Source: Sphingomonadales bacterium UBA1936 (GTDB taxonomy: Bacteria > Pseudomonadota > Alphaproteobacteria > Sphingomonadales > Sphingomonadaceae). Taken from it: a stretch of 26,896 bases of DNA. The stretch is taken from the NCBI GenBank assembly GCA_002336985.1, contig DDFE01000145.1:3356-30251 (forward strand). The letters run 5' to 3'. Of the stretch, positions 7,867 through 15,918 are shown piece by piece. The stretch's first letter is position 1. Every line of letters starts with the position of its first letter. Both the position numbers and the translations under genes were made by a program. A model generated the notes under the pieces. It ran no database searches. It saw nothing but the letters and a program-made list of their open reading frames with translations, and had not been told where the DNA came from.

Positions 7867-8703
7867 ATGATACGGGTAGGGCGTTCGAACGCATCTAATT
7901 CCAAAAGGGGTGGCCTTGCTGTTCGGTGGGCGATCGCCGCCGCCGTTGCGATATCTGCCGCGTTGCCGGCGGCGGCACAGACGCAGATGCGGGTCGCGGA
8001 CTGGCGCGCGGAGGGACCCAAAGGACTGGTGATCACCTACAAGGTCGCCCCGGCCGCCCGCACGACCTTTCGCGCCGCCGCGCGAAAAACGCTGCTGCCG
8101 AGGCTGGAGACGCTGCGTGCGAAAGGCAGCCTGGCGTCGTACCGGGTCCTTGCCAATCGCTATATCGACGCCGCGACCTGGGACATGATGGTCGTTCTTG
8201 ATTTCAAGAATGCCGCCGAACTCGCACGCTGGCGTACCGTCGAAGAGGCGGCCCCCGGCGGCCTTTCGCCCGACATGCTCACACTCCTTCAGTCGGCTGA
8301 AACCGCGCCGGGCGAACTGCTGCGCGCGCGAACCGCAGTGCCGAAGGCGGGCGATCCGAAGCCCGTCTATCTCGTCATTCCCTACGACTACATGGTCTCG
8401 ACCGACGAATATCTGCGCTACGTTGACGGCTATCTGCTGCCCCAGGTCGATGGCTGGCTCGATGCCGGGGCGCTGACAAGTTACGGCGTCTACCTGCCAC
8501 GCTATGCCGCCGGGCGTAACTGGGCCTCGCTCCTCGTGCTCGCCTATCGCGGCGACGCCGGCCTCGCCTCGCGCGACCGCGTGACGAACGAGGTGCGCAC
8601 GCGCCTCACAAAGACATCGCCCGAGTGGAAGGCGTTTTCCGAAAACAAGACCAACATCCGTGTGGAGAGGCAACCGATCGTCGCCGACGAAATCCTGCCC
8701 TGA
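7867..8703 (+). CDS. exported protein of unknown function with two tandem copies of one domain
   Basis: This 278-residue protein starts with a long n-region and a signal peptide ending near ALPAAAQ, so it is probably periplasmic. The start at 7867 is preferred over the ATG at 7849 because AGGGGA lies 7 nt upstream. The mature part contains two related halves. LLPRLETLRAKGSLASYRV, followed by an RY and then TWDMMVVLDF, aligns with LLPQVDGWLDAGALTSYGV, followed by an RY and then NWASLLVLAY. Each ends with a similar A-x-LA-x-x-R-x-V segment. The size and strand-helix pattern suggest a dimeric alpha/beta-barrel (ferredoxin-like, EthD/ABM-like) fold duplicated in one chain, but that fold is my inference. 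It sits 48 bp before a TonB-dependent receptor and after an importer, so a role in binding or processing the same substrate is plausible. No function can be assigned. Confidence 0.8.
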   Translation: MIRVGRSNASNSKRGGLAVRWAIAAAVAISAALPAAAQTQMRVADWRAEGPKGLVITYKVAPAARTTFRAAARKTLLPRLETLRAKGSLASYRVLANRYIDAATWDMMVVLDFKNAAELARWRTVEEAAPGGLSPDMLTLLQSAETAPGELLRARTAVPKAGDPKPVYLVIPYDYMVSTDEYLRYVDGYLLPQVDGWLDAGALTSYGVYLPRYAAGRNWASLLVLAYRGDAGLASRDRVTNEVRTRLTKTSPEWKAFSENKTNIRVERQPIVADEILP

Positions 8704-8751
8704 TCAGGCGCACATCAACAACAAAACGAAACGAATACAGGGAGTAAGACA

Positions 8752-10884
8752 ATGAAAAATTTTGGAATTTCGACGATTGCGCTCGCCACCGCCTTCGTTT
8801 CCGGCGCAGCGCATGCACAGACGGCGCCGGCCGAGAAGGACAAGCTCGAACTGGAAGACATCGTCGTAACCGCCGACAAGTCGGGCTATGGCGCGAACCT
8901 CGTTCAGGTCGGCACTTTCCGGAATGCACGCATCATCGACGTGCCGTTGACCGTCAACGTCGTACCGCAGGAACTGCTCAGGGCCCAGGCCGCGCAGGGT
9001 TTGTTCGATGCACTCCGCAATACGGCGGGTGTCAGCCGTTCGAACGCCAGCGGGGTCAGCGCAGACAACTTCACTATCCGCGGCATTCGCGTCGAGAACC
9101 GCACCAGCTTCCGCCTCAACGGATCGCTGCCCGTCATCAACCTCGTCGACTTGCCCATCGAGAACAAGGACCGTGTCGAGGTACTGAAAGGTGTCGGCGC
9201 GCTCTACTATGGCTATTCGCCGCCGTCGGGCATCATCAACATGGTGACCAAGCGCGCCGACCGTGATGTCACCGACTTTACCGCAAGCGTCAACGACTCG
9301 GGCGGTACGCGTACGGCGATCGATATCGGCCGCAAGATCACGGACAACTTCGGTCTGCGTGTGAACGCTGGCGCAGGTATCGTCGCGCCCGGCATCAAGA
9401 ACGTGACCGGCGATCGCTATTTCGCGTCGCTTGCCGCCGATTTCGCCGTGAGCGATGCGCTGAAATTCCGTTTCGACATCGAGCATGTTCAGAAGGATAT
9501 TCCCGAAGTCGCTACCCTGACCGCGCCCGCCGTCGCGTCCGTGCTGGTCCCGCCGGTGGTTGCCGGGAAGCGTACGATTCCGGATATTCCCGCGATCGAC
9601 GTCAACCTCGGCGGGTCGGGCCTGCGCAGCTATGCGCGCGCGACGAATTTCCTGCTGCGTGCCGACCTGAAGCTGGGATCACAGTTCGCGCTGACCCTGG
9701 AGGGCGGACAGGCGCAGACGACGCGCGATCGCGATTCACCGACGCTGACCAATTACGACCTGCGCCCGACGTCGGCGAACTATGGCAACGGTACGCTCAG
9801 CATCTCGCGCACGCGCGACCAGCAGTACCGCAACCGCAATGTCCGCGCAGAACTTGCCGGCGTGTTCATGACGGGGCCGGTCAAGCACAACCTGATCGTC
9901 GGCGGGAACATGAACTGGCGATACCAAAACGGCCGCTCATCGACGACGGTGACGGTTGCCCAGAACATCTTCAACCCGATCAACATCCAGTTGCAGGAGC
10001 CGACGACCTTCACGACGTCTCCGCTCGATGTGCGCGACACGGGTGCTTACGTCACGGACCGCCTCGAAATCGGTCCTGTCGACCTGCTCGCCGGCGTCCG
10101 TTACAGCGACTATCAAAGCCGGACCGCCTCAACGACAGGTGCCATCACGGAATTCCAGGTGCAGACTTGGACGCCGAGCTACGGCATCGTCGTGAAGCCG
10201 ATGTCGAACCTCAGCCTCTACGCGACCTATCTCGAAGGGCTCGAGGAAGTGACCCCAGCGCCGCTGAACGCCGCCAACGCGCAGGCTGTACTGCCGCCCG
10301 CAAAGTCCGAACAATATGAGGTGGGCATCAAATACGAGCCACGCACCGGCTTCTTGATCCAGCTTGCAGGCTTTCAGATCGAGCGCGCCTCGGCGTTCAC
10401 CGATCCGGTCGACAATATCTACAAGCTGGCGGGACGCGCGCGCTACAAGGGGATCGAGGCATCGGCCGCGGGTGAAATCACGCGCGACCTGTCGCTTTAC
10501 CTGAGCGGCACGTACCTTGATGCGAAGGTCATAAATGCCACGCCGGCAACGCTGATCGGCAACAGGCCGGAAGAAACGCCGGAATGGACGGGCAGCGCGT
10601 CGTTCGAATACCGCTTGCCGATGATCCGCGGCCTCGCAGTCGGCGCCAGCGCCTTCTACGTGTCCAGCCGTCCCATCAACGCGCAGAATGAAGCGTTCAT
10701 CGACGGCAGCACCGTCTATGGCGCATCGATCCGTTACAAGGTGCCGGGCGTTGCCAAGGACATGACGATCCAGCTGAACGTCGATAACCTGACCAACCTG
10801 CGCTACTGGGCCGGGACCGGTTCGAACCTGCTCGGCTATGGCGTGCCGCGCCAGGCGAAGCTGACCGTCCGCGTCGGTCTGTAG
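8752..10884 (+). CDS. TonB-dependent siderophore-type outer-membrane receptor
   Basis: A 710-residue outer-membrane protein with a 22-residue signal peptide ending AAHA and a TonB box EDIVVTA (residues 35-41). A plug domain follows with DVPLTVNVVPQELL, DALRNTAGVS, FTIRGIR and RVEVLKGVGALYYG, ending in PPSGIINMVTKR, the classic plug end of siderophore receptors. The remainder is a long beta-barrel with the LYATYLEGLEE segment and a C-terminal NVDNLTNLRYW, ending KLTVRVGL; the terminal residue is Leu rather than the usual Phe. AGGGAG lies 8 nt before the ATG. Family members carry ferric siderophores, but in sphingomonads many carry other substrates. Here the neighbours are amide-degrading and peptide-import genes, so the ligand may be a modified peptide or amide, or a peptide siderophore. 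Both readings are possible. Confidence 0.93.
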   Translation: MKNFGISTIALATAFVSGAAHAQTAPAEKDKLELEDIVVTADKSGYGANLVQVGTFRNARIIDVPLTVNVVPQELLRAQAAQGLFDALRNTAGVSRSNASGVSADNFTIRGIRVENRTSFRLNGSLPVINLVDLPIENKDRVEVLKGVGALYYGYSPPSGIINMVTKRADRDVTDFTASVNDSGGTRTAIDIGRKITDNFGLRVNAGAGIVAPGIKNVTGDRYFASLAADFAVSDALKFRFDIEHVQKDIPEVATLTAPAVASVLVPPVVAGKRTIPDIPAIDVNLGGSGLRSYARATNFLLRADLKLGSQFALTLEGGQAQTTRDRDSPTLTNYDLRPTSANYGNGTLSISRTRDQQYRNRNVRAELAGVFMTGPVKHNLIVGGNMNWRYQNGRSSTTVTVAQNIFNPINIQLQEPTTFTTSPLDVRDTGAYVTDRLEIGPVDLLAGVRYSDYQSRTASTTGAITEFQVQTWTPSYGIVVKPMSNLSLYATYLEGLEEVTPAPLNAANAQAVLPPAKSEQYEVGIKYEPRTGFLIQLAGFQIERASAFTDPVDNIYKLAGRARYKGIEASAAGEITRDLSLYLSGTYLDAKVINATPATLIGNRPEETPEWTGSASFEYRLPMIRGLAVGASAFYVSSRPINAQNEAFIDGSTVYGASIRYKVPGVAKDMTIQLNVDNLTNLRYWAGTGSNLLGYGVPRQAKLTVRVGL

Positions 10885-10895
10885 GAGCGATGGGC

Positions 10896-12683
10896 ATGAT
10901 GATCGGCCGGTCCAAACCGTTCGCGCTCGCCGCTGCGGCGCTGTTGACTTTCGGTTCGGGTACCGGTGCACGTGCTGCACCGCCGGCCGACATCATCCTT
11001 TACAACGGCCATGTCTGGACGGCCGACGACAAGCAGCCAGAGGCACGGGCGGTCGCGATTGCCGGCAATCGCATCGCTCGTGTCGGCAGCGTGAAAGACG
11101 TCATGTCCCTGCGCGGCAAGGCGACCCGGATGATCGATGTCGCAGGCAAGCTCGTCGTCCCGGGCTTCATCGACGCCCACACGCATTTCGAGAATGCGAC
11201 CGAATGGTTCTACGAAGTGGCACTCGGTGCGGTACACGACGACGATGCGCTCGCCGCCGAAGTGACGCAGGCCGTCAAACGCGTGCCGAAGGGGATGTGG
11301 ATCACCGGTGGCGAATGGGACCGCGATGTCGCCCGCAAGGCCGCGCACGGCGGCAGCTATGTGCCGTTCCGGCCGTCGCTGGCGAAACTCGACGCCGTGT
11401 CCCCCGATCATCCGGTCCTCATCCGCCGTTTCGACGGGGCATATTTCATCAACTCGAAGGGGCTGGCGATCCTCCACCTCGACCGGCTTTCGCCCAACCC
11501 GGCCGACGGAAGCTTCGAACGCGACCTGAAAACGGGCGCGCTGACCGGCCTGCTGCTGGGACATGCCGGGCCCAAGGTCGAATCCCAGCTGCCGCCGAAA
11601 TCGCGCGCCCAGACACTGGTCGCGGCGCGGGCATTGCTGCGCGACCTGAATGAGCTGGGCATCACCGGCATTCACGATATCTCGCGGGTCGACGGCGTTT
11701 CGCAGACGCGACTGTTTCCGTCTGCTGTCGAAAGGAGTTTTTCCGACGTCAGCATCTTTACCGACCTGAAGGCCGCGAACCAGTTGACCGTCCGGGTCCA
11801 TCCGCTGCTTGCGCTCAACAGTGCGCCCGACCTCATCCGTTTCGGGATCAAGCCGGGATCTGGTGACGACTGGATCCGCTACGGCGGCACGAAGCTGATG
11901 ATCGACGGGTCGCAGATGGACGCGCCGTTCAGCAACAATCCGCCTGAACGTGCGGACTATGCGGGAGACTTTGCTTTCCGCGTGACGAACGGCGACGACC
12001 TGCAAAACCAGGTCATTGCCGCCGACGCGCTGGGCTTCGACATCGGGACGCATGTGCTGGGCGACAAGGCGCATCGCCTGCTGATGAACTGGTATGAAAA
12101 GGCGGCGCAGGTGAACCCGCCGCGCGAACGCCGCTTTCGATGGATCCACGCGTGGTTTCCGGCGATGGCCGAAATAGAGCGTGCCGGGCGGATGCACATC
12201 ATCGCGGACATTACGCCGCAGCAGATGATGGACGATATCGACACGGTTGCCGCCAAGCTCGGGCCGGAACGCACGAAGACGGCCTATGCGTGGCGCACGC
12301 TCATCGATCACGGCATTCGAATCAATATCGTGTCGGACTGGCCGGGGACCTATGATAAAGCGCGGGCTTCTCCCATTTCGCCCCTCGAGAATATCTACAT
12401 GGCGGTCGCGCGTCGCGAGCCTGGCTCGAACCGGACAGAGAACCGCCGTCTGGATCAGGCTTTGACGGTTGAAGAGGCTCTGCGGGCTTACACGATCAAT
12501 CCGGCATTCTCGTCGCGCGAGGAGAACGTCAAAGGATCGATCTCGACGGGCAAGCTGGCGGACATCGTCGTCCTGTCGCACGACATACTGAAAAGCACGG
12601 CCGAGGACATATTGAAAGCCCGGGTCGAGCGGACGATCCTCGATGGACGGATTATCTACTCGGCACCGGGAATTGTCCCTTAG
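10896..12683 (+). CDS. exported metal-dependent amidohydrolase (YtcJ-like, amidohydrolase 3 family)
   Basis: This 595-residue protein has a signal peptide (ending near GTGARAA), so it should act in the periplasm or be surface-attached. It has an N-terminal small beta-domain ADIILYNGHVWTAD, then the metal-binding GFIDAHTHFEN (His95 and His97). Further metal or substrate residues are probably in DIGTHVLGDKAH, RWIHAWF and IVSDWPGTYD, the last being the family SD-x-P Asp. The C-terminal part returns to the beta-domain with the GSISTGKLADIVVLS pattern. Starts at 10890, 10896 and 10899 are possible. The AGGAG at 10883-10887 fits 10896 best (8 nt). It follows the receptor stop by only 11 bp, so the two are probably co-transcribed. 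It likely hydrolyses an amide or cyclic amide bond in material brought in by the receptor; the substrate is not readable from sequence. Confidence 0.88.
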   Translation: MMIGRSKPFALAAAALLTFGSGTGARAAPPADIILYNGHVWTADDKQPEARAVAIAGNRIARVGSVKDVMSLRGKATRMIDVAGKLVVPGFIDAHTHFENATEWFYEVALGAVHDDDALAAEVTQAVKRVPKGMWITGGEWDRDVARKAAHGGSYVPFRPSLAKLDAVSPDHPVLIRRFDGAYFINSKGLAILHLDRLSPNPADGSFERDLKTGALTGLLLGHAGPKVESQLPPKSRAQTLVAARALLRDLNELGITGIHDISRVDGVSQTRLFPSAVERSFSDVSIFTDLKAANQLTVRVHPLLALNSAPDLIRFGIKPGSGDDWIRYGGTKLMIDGSQMDAPFSNNPPERADYAGDFAFRVTNGDDLQNQVIAADALGFDIGTHVLGDKAHRLLMNWYEKAAQVNPPRERRFRWIHAWFPAMAEIERAGRMHIIADITPQQMMDDIDTVAAKLGPERTKTAYAWRTLIDHGIRINIVSDWPGTYDKARASPISPLENIYMAVARREPGSNRTENRRLDQALTVEEALRAYTINPAFSSREENVKGSISTGKLADIVVLSHDILKSTAEDILKARVERTILDGRIIYSAPGIVP

Positions 12684-12851
12684 AAGTGCTTCTGTCGCCG
12701 TTCATGTCAGCTTGAATGCACGGCCTGCCTCCAGGAAGTTCATCGCGAATTTCTGGCCGATTACGACTTTTCCGGTGCGACGATCGGCGTATGAAATCGA
12801 AAACTCCGGTACGCGTCGCATTGTCGAGGCGGCACGGTTCGCGATGGAGGT

Positions 12852-13955
12852 ATGATGGCGGCGGGCGGTGTTCTTTCCGGATTCCGGATCATCGAAATGG
12901 CGGGGATAGGACCTGCGCCTTTCTGCGGCATGATGCTGGCCGATCATGGTGCAGAAGTCATTCGCGTCGAACGACCGGGTACCGCGCCCGACAAGCGCGA
13001 TCCGCTATTGCGCTCGCGACGGTCGATCGCGCTGGACCTGAAGGACTCGAAGGCGATCGAGACGCTGACCGCGCTGGCGCGATATAGCGACGGGTTGATC
13101 GAGGGATATCGCCCCGGCGTCATGGAGCGCCTCGGCCTTGGTCCCGATGTGCTGATCGGCGCCAATCCCAAGCTGGTCTATGGACGGATGACCGGTTGGG
13201 GGCAGACAGGCCCCTATGCGAATGCCGCCGGGCACGACATCAACTATATCGCGCTGTCGGGCATGCTGCACGCCGTCGGCCGCGCGGGCGAGCGGCCCGT
13301 GCCGCCGCTCAACCTGTTCGGCGACTTCGGTGGCGGCGCCATGATGCTCGCCTTTGGCATGGTCGCGGCGTTTCTCCACGTCCAACGCGGTGGCGCGGGG
13401 CAGGTGATCGACTGTGCGATGACCGATGGCGCGGCGACGCTGGGCTCGATGATCTATGGCTTTTTCGCCAAGGGGCAGTGGCAGGATGAGCGCGGCGCAA
13501 ATATCCTGGACGGGGCAGCGCCTTTCTACGACACTTATGAGTGCGCCGACGGCCGCTATGTCGCGGTCGGATCGATCGAACCGCAGTTCTATGCACTACT
13601 GCGGCAAGCCACCGGAACCGCTGACGATCCGTCGTTCGATGCGCAGTACGACAAGGGCCAATGGTCTTCGCTCAAGGACAAGTTCGCAGCAATTTTCCGG
13701 ATGAAGACCCGCGAAGAATGGTGCGCGATAATGGAGTTCGGCGACGCCTGCTTCGCACCGGTGCTGTCACTGGCCGAGGCGCCCGGCCATCCGCACAATG
13801 TCGAGCGAGGAGCGTTCATCGAGCTCGACGGCACCGTCCAGCCAGCGCCTTCTCCACGTTTCCTCGGTACGCCCGCCGCTCCGCCCAAGCCGTATGATAA
13901 TGCCAATATCGACACGGACGCCTTACTCGCGGAACTTGGGATCTCGGCCGGCTAG
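12852..13955 (+). CDS. CaiB/BaiF CoA-transferase family protein, alpha-methylacyl-CoA racemase-like
   Basis: A 367-residue family III CoA-transferase/racemase protein. Family marks are GFRIIEMAGIGPAPFCGMML at the N-terminus, the ADHGAEVIRVERP strand, RRSIALDLK, and GLIEGYRPGVMERLGLGPDVL (partly quoted as EGYRPGVMERLG). The GHDINYIALSG motif contains His128-Asp129, and GDFGGGAM contains Asp158. These match the His/Asp pair used by mycobacterial alpha-methylacyl-CoA racemase, which favours racemase over CoA transfer. GGAGG lies just before the ATG; the second ATG at 12855 is also possible. It would epimerise or activate a 2-methylacyl-type acyl-CoA, perhaps from the acyl part of the imported amide. 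It starts 168 bp after the amidohydrolase and ends convergently with the polyamine operon, sharing a CTAG that is the stop of both genes. Confidence 0.87.
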   Translation: MMAAGGVLSGFRIIEMAGIGPAPFCGMMLADHGAEVIRVERPGTAPDKRDPLLRSRRSIALDLKDSKAIETLTALARYSDGLIEGYRPGVMERLGLGPDVLIGANPKLVYGRMTGWGQTGPYANAAGHDINYIALSGMLHAVGRAGERPVPPLNLFGDFGGGAMMLAFGMVAAFLHVQRGGAGQVIDCAMTDGAATLGSMIYGFFAKGQWQDERGANILDGAAPFYDTYECADGRYVAVGSIEPQFYALLRQATGTADDPSFDAQYDKGQWSSLKDKFAAIFRMKTREEWCAIMEFGDACFAPVLSLAEAPGHPHNVERGAFIELDGTVQPAPSPRFLGTPAAPPKPYDNANIDTDALLAELGISAG

Positions 13956-14311
13956 GCGGTTCCGGCGAAACGCCGTTTCAACGATGTCTGCTGAAGCACC
14001 GTCGCATTCAGTCCCGACGCGATGGCTCCGAGCGCGGCTTCCAGATCGTGCGCGCGTCCGCACATGAAGATGTCGACACATGCGCTGCCATGTTCAGGCC
14101 AAGTGTGGATCGAGATATGCGATTCCGCAAGCAATGCGACCCCGGTCACGCCCATGCCCGGGCCGAAGGCGTGAAGTCGCACTTCGAGCAGCGTCGCCCC
14201 AGCCACGGCTGCCGCCTCCCTGAGGCAGGTTTCCACATGATCGACATCGTCCAGCCGGTGCCCGCCGACCAGATCCGCGATCAGGTGGTGTCCCTCATAC
14301 TGGTCGGTCAC
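13952..14311 (-). CDS. speD: SpeD-type pyruvoyl-dependent decarboxylase proenzyme (S-adenosylmethionine decarboxylase family)
   Basis: The 119-residue length is typical of the short prokaryotic class 1b proenzyme. The processing site AESHISIHTWPE is intact: cleavage between Glu63 and Ser64 would turn Ser64 into the pyruvoyl cofactor. His69 matches the processing His and Cys84 the catalytic Cys known in Thermotoga SpeD. The segment around Cys84 is FMCGR, whereas common AdoMet decarboxylases usually have TCGD, a possible substrate-change sign. Family members make decarboxylated AdoMet for aminopropyl transfer; some homologues decarboxylate ornithine or arginine instead. It is the last gene of the polyamine operon. 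Its start overlaps the flavoprotein stop (ATGA), and its stop shares CTAG with the converging CaiB-like gene. The presence of an aminopropyltransferase two genes upstream favours AdoMet as substrate. Confidence 0.9.
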   Translation of the reverse strand: MTDQYEGHHLIADLVGGHRLDDVDHVETCLREAAAVAGATLLEVRLHAFGPGMGVTGVALLAESHISIHTWPEHGSACVDIFMCGRAHDLEAALGAIASGLNATVLQQTSLKRRFAGTA

Positions 14312-15918
14312 AGCAAACTTTCATGGCGGAAATCGAGGAATGTCATCGCAGCCTCGGCGGCGCGAACGCCGTGATAATGCGCTTCTTCGAATAGGGAGAG
14401 GCCGCTCAGGTCTGAGTGTGCAAGGAACAGCGGCGCTTCGGGTTGCATCTTGTCGGCCTGCCAGAGAAACCCCGGCGTCGGCCGGGCCATTGCATGGCCC
14501 CAGCGCCACAGGTCGATCCGCTCTATCGCAGAGTCGAGATCAGGATGCATTTCCAGCATGTCGTCGCGCACGATGCGTTTCCACTCGTCCGCCGCACGCT
14601 CGACCAGCAGGCGACGTCCCGCTTCGGGCGTGACGTTAGATAGGGGAAGGTACCAGGTCACGACGGTATGCGGGGCGATTGCATCCGGTCCCTGATGCGT
14701 CGCGACGACATATCCAAGCGAGTTGCTCGTGCTCGAAACATTGTCCCAGGCGAGCGGCACTCCGCGCCCCGCCGGCAGGCGCGAAAGCGTTATATTGGCG
14801 ACGATCCACGGCGCGTAGCTTATCGCCCTGTCATTGCCCAGATCCTTGCAGATCCGCGTTGCCACGAAATGAGGTGTCGCAATGATCGCCGCGCGTGCCC
14901 GCGTCCGCGTGGTCGTCGCAGTGGCAACGTCGAAGCTGTCGACCAGCACATGATCCTGGTCACGGGCGACGCCGTGTACGATCTGTCCACGCCCGATGTT
15001 CTGCGGAAAAAATTTCGCGAGCAGGCCGACCAGTCTGCCGTTCCCCTCTGGCCAAGTCAGTTCATTGTCGCCTGCTGCATTCGCGGCCCAGCCGCGCCTG
15101 CTCGCAAAATAATGAATGCCGGCCCAGGCCGACACGTTGCGGGGTTCGGTTCCATAGTCGTCGCGCATGGCATAGCGGATGTATGCGCGAAGAGCAGGCG
15201 CTCTCCAGCCCTGCGCGTCGAGCCATTGCGCGAAATTCTGTGTGTCGAGCGCCGCCAGGTCGGCATCGCGCGAACTATACGCCATCGGCACGGTAAAGGC
15301 GGGCCGGCCGTCGCTGCCGGTCCGGTCCGAGAATGCGCGCATGACCTTGGCAAAGGCATCGAACTGCTCGCGGTCGCGCTTCGGCAAACCCGTGCGCGGG
15401 ATCAAGCCTTCCTGCCAGCGCCCCTGCCAGAAAAGCCGTTCCTGCATATCCGCGCAGAGCTGCTCTGGATCGTAGACGGGGACGCCATCCGCATCCCCGA
15501 TAATCATGCCCAGCTGGCGCAGGAGGTGGCGGAGTGCGCGCGCCTCCTTGTTGGCAACCGGCAGGTAATGCGCGCCAAGCGGATAGGCGGACACCGTGTT
15601 GCGGCCGCTCCGTGCATTGCCGCCGACCTGGTCCTCGAGTTCGAGAAGCCTGAACCGGTCGAACCCGGCGTCTTTGAGACGCCATCCCGCGGACAGACCC
15701 GCAGCGCCACCTCCGGCGATGACGACATCCACCTCATCGTGCCGGCTGGGCGCCGGAAAATTGCCGCTCCTCAGGCGATGGCCGCGCGCCATGTCGGCGC
15801 CGCCAAGGTCTCCGTCGGGCAATGCCGGTTCGCGCTGCAGGGCGTAAGCGAGACCGCCGCCCGCAACAGCAACGGCCCCGACGCCAAGGCCTAACACGGT
15901 TCGGCGGTCAGCCTTCAT
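14308..15918 (-). CDS. flavin-containing amine oxidase-like oxidoreductase with twin-arginine leader
   Basis: This 536-residue protein begins MKADRRTVLGLGVGA, a Tat-like leader with Arg5-Arg6 and a hydrophobic stretch, so it may be exported folded with its FAD or remain anchored by that segment. A Rossmann FAD-binding motif VVIAGGGAAGLSAGW lies at about residues 65-79. It is followed by Glu93 for the ribose and a GGNARSG motif (99-105), as in monoamine and polyamine oxidases. A later segment reads IIATPHFVAT, also typical of the amine oxidase fold. The start at 15918 is chosen over the ATG at 15933 because it gives the leader directly and has GGGG upstream. It overlaps the aminopropyltransferase gene by 11 bp and speD by 4 bp. 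In this operon it could oxidise a polyamine or polyamine conjugate in the periplasm. Phytoene-desaturase-like oxidation is an alternative. Confidence 0.82.
   Translation of the reverse strand: MKADRRTVLGLGVGAVAVAGGGLAYALQREPALPDGDLGGADMARGHRLRSGNFPAPSRHDEVDVVIAGGGAAGLSAGWRLKDAGFDRFRLLELEDQVGGNARSGRNTVSAYPLGAHYLPVANKEARALRHLLRQLGMIIGDADGVPVYDPEQLCADMQERLFWQGRWQEGLIPRTGLPKRDREQFDAFAKVMRAFSDRTGSDGRPAFTVPMAYSSRDADLAALDTQNFAQWLDAQGWRAPALRAYIRYAMRDDYGTEPRNVSAWAGIHYFASRRGWAANAAGDNELTWPEGNGRLVGLLAKFFPQNIGRGQIVHGVARDQDHVLVDSFDVATATTTRTRARAAIIATPHFVATRICKDLGNDRAISYAPWIVANITLSRLPAGRGVPLAWDNVSSTSNSLGYVVATHQGPDAIAPHTVVTWYLPLSNVTPEAGRRLLVERAADEWKRIVRDDMLEMHPDLDSAIERIDLWRWGHAMARPTPGFLWQADKMQPEAPLFLAHSDLSGLSLFEEAHYHGVRAAEAAMTFLDFRHESLL

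Noticed and set aside
10836..12581. 581-codon minus-strand ORF opposite the amidohydrolase
   Set aside because: Antisense to a gene with conserved metal-binding motifs and a good ribosome-binding site; the product lacks any domain and is compositionally biased.
14668..15894. 408-codon plus-strand ORF opposite the flavoprotein
   Set aside because: Shadow of a gene with a clear FAD-binding motif; no ribosome-binding site or domain seen.
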